Of a stretch of DNA of 64,000 nt, positions 41,608 through 48,978 are shown in pieces (the first letter of the stretch is position 1; each line of letters opens with the position of its first letter). The stretch comes from Nitrospinaceae bacterium (GTDB lineage Bacteria; Nitrospinota; Nitrospinia; Nitrospinales; Nitrospinaceae). The notes under the pieces were generated by a model, which was not told the origin of the DNA, searched no databases, and worked only from the letters and a program-made list of their open reading frames with translations. The stretch lies in assembly GCA_024644405.1 (NCBI GenBank), contig JAHELC010000008.1:1-64000 (forward strand). Reading direction: 5' to 3'. Both the position numbers and the translations under genes were made by a program.

Positions 41608-44184
41608 ATGAGCACCGTTGTCAAAAAAACGATCAATTTTACTTTGAATGGAGAATCCATCTCCGCTCCCGAGGGAACGGTGATTCTGGACGCCGCCAAA
41701 CGCAAGGGCGTCTTTATAACCAATTTGTGCTCCAGCCCGAAACTGAAACCCTTCGCAGCCTGCCGCACTTGCATGGTGGAAACCGTGGTCGACGGCAAAA
41801 AGGAACTGGTGTATTCCTGCACGCATCCTGTCTCCGAAGGAATGGCCGTGCGGACCGATACCGAGGAAACCGACCGCTACAACAAAGCCTGTCTGGAAAT
41901 GCTGTTGGTCGAACACCCGCTGGACTGCCCGATTTGCGACAAATCCGGAGTGTGCCCCCTGCAGGACAACACCGATGCGCTGAGCCTGTATAACGGGCGT
42001 TTTGAAATCCAGCGGCGCAACGAACCGAGCATCAAGACCAATCCCATCATCGAGTTTTATCTCAACCGATGCATCATGTGCGGCATGTGCGTGCGCATCT
42101 GCGATGAAACACAGGGCGTGCAGGCACTCGATTATCACAAACGCGGTTACAAAATCACTATCGGGACCGCCAACGAGGAACCGCTGGATTGCGAATTCTG
42201 CGGGCAATGCATCACCATCTGCCCCACTGGCGCTTTGATGGACCTGACCTCCGAGGCACGAGGCCTTGCTTCCATGTTCACCAACACGGAAACCACCTGC
42301 AATTTCTGTTCGTGGGGCTGTACGTTCAAACTGGAAACCAAAAAAGGCCAATTGGTCCGTATTGAGGGCGACGAAACCTTCGACGTCGGCATCAACGAGG
42401 GCAACCTGTGCGCCAAGGGTCGGTTCGGTCACGGCATCGTACAAAACGAAAACCGTATCCAGACCCCGCTGATGAACGTCGGCGGAGAATTCAAGGAAAT
42501 CGGGTGGGACGAAGCCCTGCAAACCATCGCGGAACGCATCACCGCGACTGTGAACCGGAGCGGACCCGCAAGCCTGGCGGCCATCGGTGGAGAAACGCTG
42601 ACCAACGAAGAAAATTATCTGCTTCAAAAGTTGTTCCGTGAAGTTATCGGATCGAACCAGGTCACCAACCTGAATCATTTGCGCGCGCCCTACATCAATG
42701 CCTTCCAACAGAAATGCTTTGAAGGAGGAATCGTCTCCAAGCCCATTACGGAGTTGGAGGAAGCCGATGTCGTTCTGCTGTTCAATACGGATATTCCATC
42801 CGAATATCCCGTAGCGGGCAACTCCATCCGCAAAGGCGCCATTTACACCGGCACGGATATTTTGATCGCCAACCCCCGGAACGTGGAATTCCGTCACGAA
42901 TCCCGGACGGAAGTGCGAATGACCTACAAACCGGAGTCCGATGCCGCCGTGGCGAACCGGATCAGCCGGATCCTCATCGACAATAATCTGATTAACACCG
43001 CCCAGGCCAAGCAAGTTCTGCCCAACTACGACGCCTTCGTCCAATCCCTGGGCAAGTATACCAGCCAGTACACTGAAGAAGTCACGGGGGTGAGCGATGC
43101 GTCCCTGATTCAGGCAGCTGAAAGGCTGGGAAGAAACGCCGACCGGTTTATTCTGATCGGCAACGATATTATAGAAACCGGCCAGGGCGAAGCCATTCTC
43201 AGCGCCCTGCTCAACCTCAGCTTGCTTCTCCAACATGGCGGTGAAGGCAGTGTCAACATCTACCCGCCGAGAGAGCATTGCAACTCGCAGGGGGTCAACG
43301 ATATGGGAATGGTTCCTGAGACGCTTCCGGGATACCGGCTGCAGGAGATGAACCAGCAAAACCTGGTCGCGGATCTTTGGACGAACTGTTCTCAGGGCGC
43401 CATCAAAATGCTGTTCATCGCCGGCGAAGACCCGTGTCGTTCCAGCAGCCAGGCCTCCAAAGTGAAAGCGGCCCTGCAAACGGTCCCCTTTCTCGTGGTC
43501 CAGGACATGTACATGACGGAAACGACACGCATGGCGGATATTATTCTGCCCACTTGTTCCTATGCCGAGAAAGAAGGCACGTTCACCAATATGACCCGTC
43601 ACGTGCAACGAGTGACACCCGCGGTACTTCCTGAGGGACAAGCGCGACCCGACTTCGATATATTCGGCGATTTGGCGCAGGCTCTGGGCAAGCCGTTCAC
43701 TCACACTTCCATTCGGGAGGTTCAAAAAGAAATCGAACAAGTGGCTCTCAGTTACAAGGGAACATTCCCCGGTAAAAAATCGGCGCAATGGATTCCGACG
43801 GAATCCGGAATCAAACCCGAATTTGCCCTTGTGGAAGAAAACGCCGCTGAGGCACCCCCACAGGACTACCCGCTGAAATTGATCACCAACAACCATATGT
43901 TTCACATCGGGAGTTATTCGCATTACGCCAAGGCGCTGGTCGATATCGGACCCGATTGCGTGGCGGAAATCAGCAATGAAGATTCCCAGGCTATGAATAT
44001 CAACTCCGGTGACCGGATACGCATTCAATCGGAAACCGATTTCCTGGAGGTCCCGGTGGCGGTCACCGACCGCACTCCACCTGGAGTGGTGTATGTGCCG
44101 AAAAACTGGGTGGATGTCCCGGTCAACAAACTGAGAAACGGTCACCAGGGTCTTATTCCTGTCCGTATCAACAAACAGGAATGA
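41608..44184 (+). CDS. nuoG: NADH-quinone oxidoreductase subunit G (75-kDa type)
   Basis: 858 residues. The N-terminal 2Fe-2S ferredoxin domain has Cys 41, 52, 55 and 71. The His/Cys-rich region is HPLDCPICDKSGVCPLQDN. A ferredoxin pair follows: CIMCGMCVRIC and CEFCGQCITICPTG. The N7-type motif is CNFCSWGC with Cys in NLCAKGRFGHG, then a molybdopterin-oxidoreductase-like domain and a molydopterin-dinucleotide-binding C-terminal domain. The Mo-ligand Cys/Sec position of formate dehydrogenases reads NHLRAPYINAFQQK with no Cys or Sec, so a structural, NuoG-like role is more likely than formate oxidation. Start and length are normal. Confidence 0.9.
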   Translation: MSTVVKKTINFTLNGESISAPEGTVILDAAKRKGVFITNLCSSPKLKPFAACRTCMVETVVDGKKELVYSCTHPVSEGMAVRTDTEETDRYNKACLEMLLVEHPLDCPICDKSGVCPLQDNTDALSLYNGRFEIQRRNEPSIKTNPIIEFYLNRCIMCGMCVRICDETQGVQALDYHKRGYKITIGTANEEPLDCEFCGQCITICPTGALMDLTSEARGLASMFTNTETTCNFCSWGCTFKLETKKGQLVRIEGDETFDVGINEGNLCAKGRFGHGIVQNENRIQTPLMNVGGEFKEIGWDEALQTIAERITATVNRSGPASLAAIGGETLTNEENYLLQKLFREVIGSNQVTNLNHLRAPYINAFQQKCFEGGIVSKPITELEEADVVLLFNTDIPSEYPVAGNSIRKGAIYTGTDILIANPRNVEFRHESRTEVRMTYKPESDAAVANRISRILIDNNLINTAQAKQVLPNYDAFVQSLGKYTSQYTEEVTGVSDASLIQAAERLGRNADRFILIGNDIIETGQGEAILSALLNLSLLLQHGGEGSVNIYPPREHCNSQGVNDMGMVPETLPGYRLQEMNQQNLVADLWTNCSQGAIKMLFIAGEDPCRSSSQASKVKAALQTVPFLVVQDMYMTETTRMADIILPTCSYAEKEGTFTNMTRHVQRVTPAVLPEGQARPDFDIFGDLAQALGKPFTHTSIREVQKEIEQVALSYKGTFPGKKSAQWIPTESGIKPEFALVEENAAEAPPQDYPLKLITNNHMFHIGSYSHYAKALVDIGPDCVAEISNEDSQAMNINSGDRIRIQSETDFLEVPVAVTDRTPPGVVYVPKNWVDVPVNKLRNGHQGLIPVRINKQE

Positions 44185-44227
44185 CGGCCTACCGGTCTTT
44201 TACTGAAGAGAAAACGCGAGCTGAATC

Positions 44228-45418
44228 ATGTCTGATCTGAAAGAAAATTTACATACCGAGCATATGGTCCTCAATATGGGACCTTCGCATCCTGCCACGC
44301 ATGGAACCGTCAAGTTCCTGTTGACCCTGGACGGCGAAACGGTGGTGGACTGTGTCATTGATGTGGGCTACCTGCACCGCGGCTTCGAAAAAATGTGCGA
44401 GAGTGTCACCTGGACCAATGTGTTCCCCTACACGGACCGGCTCAATTACTGTTCCGCCATCATGAACAACATCGGGTATGCCCTGGCGGTGGAAAAACTG
44501 CTTGGTATCGAATGCAGCGACCGCTGCCAGTACATTCGCGTGGTGATGAACGAACTGTCCCGCATCGCCGACCATTACACCAATATCGCCGCGGCCGCGC
44601 TGGAGTTGGGAGCCCTCACGGCATTCATCTATTTTGTGGAAACCCGCGAAATCATCTGGGATTTTCTGGAAATGGTCTGCGGCGCACGCCTCACCTCCAA
44701 CTACGTCCGCATCGGTGGCCTGATGTGCGATCTGCCTCCCGAATTCGATGAAAAACTTCAAGCCGCTTATCCGAAGCTGGACAGCCTGTACGATGACGTC
44801 GACAAACTGTTGACCAAAAACCGGATCTTCCTCGACCGCATGCGCGATACCGGAACCATTTCCAAGGAAAGCGCCATCTCATTCGGCTTCACCGGCCCCT
44901 GCCTGCGGGCCTGCGGAGTCAACTACGATGTCCGGAAAGCTCAACCATATATGCTTTACGAACGCTTCGATTTCGATATCCCCCTGGGCACAGTGGGCGA
45001 CAACTTCGACCGGTACCTGGTGCGCATGGAGGAAATCAAGCAAAGCTTCAAAATCATCAAGCAGGCCATGAAGGAAATGCCCGACGGTCCCATCAACGTC
45101 GACAACCCCTACATGCGGCAACCCTCCAAGCAGGACGTCTATTCGAAAATGGAGGAAATGATCGCCCATTTCAAGATGACCATCGAAGGCCTGAAACCCC
45201 CGGTCGGCGAAGTGTATATGGCCACCGAGGCGGCCAACGGGGAACTGGGCTTCTATATCGTCAGTGACGGCGGCGGCCGGCCCTACAAGTGCCGGGTGCG
45301 CCCCCCCTGCTTCACCATGACCGCCGGGGTGGAAGAAATCGTCCGGGGTGGCATGCTGGCGGACATCATCCCGACCTTCGACATGATCAACATGATCGGC
45401 GGAGAGTGCGACCGCTAG
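44228..45418 (+). CDS. nuoD: NADH-quinone oxidoreductase subunit D (49-kDa type)
   Basis: 396 residues of the quinone-site subunit, derived from the NiFe-hydrogenase large subunit. Marks are VLNMGPSHPATHGTVKFLLT, VGYLHRGFEKMCES, DRLNYCSAIMNNIGYALAVE, RVVMNELSRIADHYTN and EAANGELGFYIVSDGGGRPY. The NiFe cysteines are lacking, as is normal in NuoD. It is not fused to NuoC, and nuoB and nuoC are not beside it. It follows nuoG by 43 bases. The next gene is unrelated, so the run ends here. Confidence 0.95.
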   Translation: MSDLKENLHTEHMVLNMGPSHPATHGTVKFLLTLDGETVVDCVIDVGYLHRGFEKMCESVTWTNVFPYTDRLNYCSAIMNNIGYALAVEKLLGIECSDRCQYIRVVMNELSRIADHYTNIAAAALELGALTAFIYFVETREIIWDFLEMVCGARLTSNYVRIGGLMCDLPPEFDEKLQAAYPKLDSLYDDVDKLLTKNRIFLDRMRDTGTISKESAISFGFTGPCLRACGVNYDVRKAQPYMLYERFDFDIPLGTVGDNFDRYLVRMEEIKQSFKIIKQAMKEMPDGPINVDNPYMRQPSKQDVYSKMEEMIAHFKMTIEGLKPPVGEVYMATEAANGELGFYIVSDGGGRPYKCRVRPPCFTMTAGVEEIVRGGMLADIIPTFDMINMIGGECDR

Positions 45419-45513
45419 GCCTTAACGTGTTGCCCTTTGTATCTTTCTCCTCCAAATGACGGGGAGACTCCCTTCCTTTCCTGAAGCAATTCTATCCCTT
45501 ATACTGATATCCC

Positions 45514-46509
45514 ATGATGCGATTCCTCAAACCTCTGTTCCTGATCCTCGGCCTGGCCCTGTTCATTTGGGCGGTGCGCAAGGTGGACCTATCACAGGTC
45601 GGCGACCTGATGCTGGAAATGGGCCCGGGTCTGCTGGCCGTAATTCTGGCTTATGGTCTGGTGGCCTGGTTCGATGCCCTCTCCTGGAAGTACTCCTTTA
45701 AACCAGAAGAAGCCGAAGGAATTCATCCTTTCGCCCTGTGGCGTATCCGGACCATCGGCGAGGCGTTCAACATCATCACCCCTCTTGGCACCATGGGCGG
45801 CGAACCGGTCAAAGCCCATTTGCTGAAAGAACAATTCGGCCTGACTTACAAACAGGGCGCGGCGTCCCAGGTGGTGGCGCGAACTACATTGACGGTATCC
45901 TTGATCCTGTTCATGATCCCCGGCATCGTGTACCTGTTCATGGACACAAGTATCTCCGAGTCGTTCAAGATCTCCAGCCTGACCGGACTGATCACATTCT
46001 CCGTCCTTATATTTCTGTTTCTGCTGTTCCAGATCACCGGCACCTTGAGCCGGATCGCTCACGGATTCAACCGGCTGTTTCCCGCCCCGACCCCGCGTCC
46101 CTCGCTCGAGCACCTGGTCGCCCTGTGCGGCATGATGTCCAGCTACTACCGCCAGCATCGCGGATTGTTTCTCAAATCGATCGTTTTCGGTTTTCTCGGA
46201 TGGGGGGCCGGAGTGTTCGAGCTTTATCTGACGCTATACTTCCTGGGGGTACCTGTGGGTTTCAAGGAATTGTGGATTATCGAAGCTCTTCTGCAACTGG
46301 TGCGGGCGGGGAGTTTTTTCATTCCATTCAGCCTGGGGGCTCAGGAAGGAGGATTGATCCTGATTTTCACTTCGATGGGAATGGCCGGCCCGTTAGGCCT
46401 GGCGGTGTCTTTCGTGCGGCGGATCCGCGAATTGGTCTGGATCGGATTGGGATTGCTGTTGGGCTGGGTCAGGGATTCCGGAGTTCATACCGAAAAGGAA
46501 CGCCCTTGA
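45514..46509 (+). CDS. UPF0104/LPG-synthase-transmembrane-like flippase family protein
   Basis: 331 residues with about eight membrane helices. The typical family stretch EAFNIITPLGTMGGEPVKAH with the following QVVARTTLTVSLILFM is present. The C-terminal part has AGSFFIPFSLGAQEGGLILI and SFVRRIRELVWIGLGLLLGW. This resembles the membrane domain of MprF and the HpnL/YbhN-type proteins, which move lipids or hopanoids across membranes. No aminoacyl-transferase domain is attached. The gene begins MMRFLKPLFLILGLALFI, 95 bases after nuoD. Confidence 0.82.
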   Translation: MMRFLKPLFLILGLALFIWAVRKVDLSQVGDLMLEMGPGLLAVILAYGLVAWFDALSWKYSFKPEEAEGIHPFALWRIRTIGEAFNIITPLGTMGGEPVKAHLLKEQFGLTYKQGAASQVVARTTLTVSLILFMIPGIVYLFMDTSISESFKISSLTGLITFSVLIFLFLLFQITGTLSRIAHGFNRLFPAPTPRPSLEHLVALCGMMSSYYRQHRGLFLKSIVFGFLGWGAGVFELYLTLYFLGVPVGFKELWIIEALLQLVRAGSFFIPFSLGAQEGGLILIFTSMGMAGPLGLAVSFVRRIRELVWIGLGLLLGWVRDSGVHTEKERP

Positions 46510-46539
46510 AAAGTTTTTCCGGAGAAATGAGTCCCTTGA

Positions 46540-47127
46540 TTACAGGACATCACGGCGTACCCCGCGGCCTCGTCCGCTACCGAACGGGTTGCGTTTAACC
46601 GACTCGGTGAACACGTCGTTCTGCTGAACCAGACCGTCGTGCGGTGTCCGGATGGTGCCGATGCGTTTGTCCTTTAATTCCTTGATCGCATCTTCGATCA
46701 TTTTTTCTTCCTCGCTCTTCACACGCTCTCCCTTGGCTTTGGGTTTACCTTGAGCGGTCTTGGCCTGCGCGGCCGGTTGTTGCGGCGCGGGTTGGGACGT
46801 GCCGGGTGCCGGGCTGGCGCTTGACTGAACGGCGGGTTGACTGGACGATGCGGCCTTCGGATGAGACCCTCCCAATTGGGCGGTGACTTCCTCTTCGGTG
46901 CTGGCCGGAGCATTTTCAGGATTGGGAAGCTCGCTGGAGGCAGCCTCACCGCTATCCGCCTGCGCCACCTGATCTCCGGATTCCTCTTCGGCTTCCTTCA
47001 TCGAAGTTTTGAAATTTTTGATACTGCGGCCAAAAGCGTTCCCGATTTCAGGAAGTTTGCCGGCGCCGAAAATAATCATGATAATGATCAGTATGACCAT
47101 TAACTCTGGAAAACCGATGCCCATCAT
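46540..47127 (-). CDS. tatA: Twin-arginine translocase TatA/E-type protein with extended C-terminus
   Basis: 195 residues. The N-terminal helix ([20 protein letters not shown]) and the amphipathic [20 protein letters not shown] are typical of TatA/E. TatA is normally 60-90 residues. Here an acidic stretch, a long Pro/Ala/Gln/Ser-rich linker (about residues 60-140) and a charged tail ([20 protein letters not shown]) follow. TatB is the other possibility by length, but the FGxxKLPE hinge fits TatA. tatC is not nearby. The start has two consecutive ATGs (MMGIG). Confidence 0.88.
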   Translation of the reverse strand: MMGIGFPELMVILIIIMIIFGAGKLPEIGNAFGRSIKNFKTSMKEAEEESGDQVAQADSGEAASSELPNPENAPASTEEEVTAQLGGSHPKAASSSQPAVQSSASPAPGTSQPAPQQPAAQAKTAQGKPKAKGERVKSEEEKMIEDAIKELKDKRIGTIRTPHDGLVQQNDVFTESVKRNPFGSGRGRGVRRDVL

Positions 47128-47288
47128 AACTCTGTCTCCGTGGGGTGATTAAACCTGTCGCCAGGAATTCGTGAACATTATAACACAACCGGGAAAACTC
47201 CACCGGTGATCCTGAAACCAAAATATTACCAATAAAATCAATTATTTATATAAAATTTTTTCAGGTCTTAGGTGCGTTTAAACAACAA

Positions 47289-47316
47289 CGGGAAGCCGGT
47301 TCACCCCGGCTTCCCG
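47289..47316 (-). terminator. Terminator hairpin after the small TPR gene
   Basis: CGGGAAGCCGG (47289-47299) and CCGGCTTCCCG (47306-47316) form a perfect 11-bp stem with a six-base loop. On the minus strand it is followed by a T-containing GTTGTTGTTT. It lies 23 bases past the gene ending at 47340. Confidence 0.75.
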
Positions 47317-47339
47317 CAGTGGGTAACGCTGAAATTCGG

Positions 47340-47699
47340 TTAATGCCCGATATGAGCATTCAAAATATTGGATTTCAAAATTGCTTTGTTGCCCTTGGCG
47401 TGTTTTTTAGCCGCCTTAAAGTGCATGGTGGCTTCGCCATGACGTCCCAGTTTGTCCAAACTGATGGCTTCGTTGAAATGCGTTTCAGCGAGGGAAGAAT
47501 CCGCCTTGGATGCGGCCTGGAAATGCTTCAAAGCCACGTCATAATGTCCCTGTCCCCAGTGATCGATTCCTTCATTATTGTGTTTCACTGCGTCAGCGTT
47601 GGAACCGGCCGGCAACGACATGGGACCTTCCCCTGCAAATGACGTAAGCGGAAGACCGAGTAAACAGAAAGCCGCCAAAACAAGCATGACCTTTTTCAT
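47340..47699 (-). CDS. Small exported TPR protein
   Basis: 119 residues with a signal peptide (MKKVMLVLAAFCLLGLPLTS, cut near FAGEG). The mature part contains two to three TPR-like helices (HNNEGIDHWGQGHYDVALKH, TEAHFNEAISLDKLG-type LAETHFNEAISLDKLGRHGE) and a His/Lys-rich C-terminus. No larger domain is attached. GGAG lies about ten bases before the ATG, and a terminator follows, so it is a single-gene unit. Function is unknown. Confidence 0.75.
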   Translation of the reverse strand: MKKVMLVLAAFCLLGLPLTSFAGEGPMSLPAGSNADAVKHNNEGIDHWGQGHYDVALKHFQAASKADSSLAETHFNEAISLDKLGRHGEATMHFKAAKKHAKGNKAILKSNILNAHIGH

Positions 47700-47932
47700 A
47701 GGGTATTTCTCCCAAAATAGTTAAGAGGGGTAATTTTCACGATTAAGTCTATCATTTTTCCAAGATTAAAAAACAGTTTTCTTGACCCCATGCAGGCTCA
47801 GGATACCCTAGAAAAATGGCCTTAAATCAATACAAACCCATGGTTTCAATTTATAGTGCGGTATTCCAATGGAAAGTCCCCTATTCCCAATTATCATACA
47901 AATTGCCTCAATAAAATTATAAAGTTAAGGGC

Positions 47933-48475
47933 TTGAACGGACGCCGGAAATTCAATAAACTGGACGCTGTTGTTTATGATCCCTGCAACGCTGAAAGTCC
48001 TCAATTCATGCCCATCGAAGAACTGGTCAAACAAAATCTGATTAACGGCGACACCCTGGATCTTGAAAAATCCAATATTGGTGATGACGGGGCGAAGCAA
48101 CTGGCTCAGATGGAAGTTCTGGCGCAAGTCACCCGCCTGGAATTGGGTGACAACCAAATCGGCGATGACGGAGTGAACGCGCTGGCGGCAAGCCCGCACA
48201 TCAGTAATGTAAAAATTCTGAACCTGAAATCGAACGGGATTACCGGGCAGGGAGCCCTGGCAATTGCCAACTCTCCCCATTTGAACCAGATGGAACAGTT
48301 GATCCTCAAATTCAATAAAATTGGTGGAGAAGGCGCCCAACACCTCGCCGCGTCCGAGCATTTCCCAAAATTGAATACCCTGGATCTGTTTCGCTGTGAT
48401 CTGGGGATAGAAGGTGTCGCCGCCATCAAGAAATCTAGATTTTTCAAAAATCTCAGCCGGGTGCGACTGGATTGA
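47933..48475 (+). CDS. Short leucine-rich-repeat protein
   Basis: 180 residues from a TTG at 47933; ATG 48008 is an alternative start, since the first about 25 residues are not LRR. Three to four ribonuclease-inhibitor-like repeats are visible, such as VTRLELGDNQIGDDGVNALA, VKILNLKSNGITGQGALAIA and LEQLILKFNKIGGEGAQHLA-type MEQLILKFNKIGGEGAQHLA. There is no signal peptide or enzymatic domain. Such repeats serve protein binding; the partner is unknown. The DUF5069 gene starts 40 bases downstream. Confidence 0.72.
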   Translation: MNGRRKFNKLDAVVYDPCNAESPQFMPIEELVKQNLINGDTLDLEKSNIGDDGAKQLAQMEVLAQVTRLELGDNQIGDDGVNALAASPHISNVKILNLKSNGITGQGALAIANSPHLNQMEQLILKFNKIGGEGAQHLAASEHFPKLNTLDLFRCDLGIEGVAAIKKSRFFKNLSRVRLD

Positions 48476-48515
48476 AAATCCATCATCCGTCAAACTGATA
48501 AGCGAAGCAAACAAT

Positions 48516-48929
48516 ATGAACCTGACCCAGGAATCCCCCCGGAGCCCCAGAGAAAAAATTGCAGACCTGGTTCATCTTCCGAGAATGATTGACAAGGCAC
48601 GTGCCGCCCAACAAAACACCTTGGGTGAATATATCTATCCCTGCCCAATGGATAAGATCCTGCTGGAGTTTTTGGGAGTGGATTCAGATACATTCCAGAA
48701 AAAAGCCTGCAACGATACAGAAGTCGCTGTCATCTCCTGGATCACCTCCCAATGTGAAAACCGTTCTCTGGGAGACAAAGATGCGGTTAACAATAAAATC
48801 CTGAAAAGCCGGCCCGATAGCCCGGAAAAATGGGAATCCTTTCGTGATATCCTCAAGAGTGTCGATCCATCCAGAACAGACATCGCCACCTGGGTGGATT
48901 TGATCGATCTGGAGGAAGGCCGACTCTAA
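48516..48929 (+). CDS. DUF5069 family protein
   Basis: 137 residues from ATG 48516. It begins MNLTQESPRSPREKIADLVH and has LPRMIDKARAAQQNTLGEYI followed by YPCPMDKILLEFLGVD, the signature of DUF5069. The family is small, soluble and of unknown function. A longer in-frame opening from 48414 overlaps the LRR gene. It precedes PBP1A by 49 bases. Confidence 0.82.
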   Translation: MNLTQESPRSPREKIADLVHLPRMIDKARAAQQNTLGEYIYPCPMDKILLEFLGVDSDTFQKKACNDTEVAVISWITSQCENRSLGDKDAVNNKILKSRPDSPEKWESFRDILKSVDPSRTDIATWVDLIDLEEGRL

Positions 48930-48978
48930 AACTGGTGCTGTATTCCTTTTAACCGCGTCATGAAACTCTGACTCAACC

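Noticed and set aside
41572-44145. An open frame of 857 codons on the minus strand opposite nuoG
   Set aside because: It mirrors nuoG almost exactly, a known effect of GC-biased codon use. The translation has no recognisable motif, while the plus-strand frame has full NuoG motifs.
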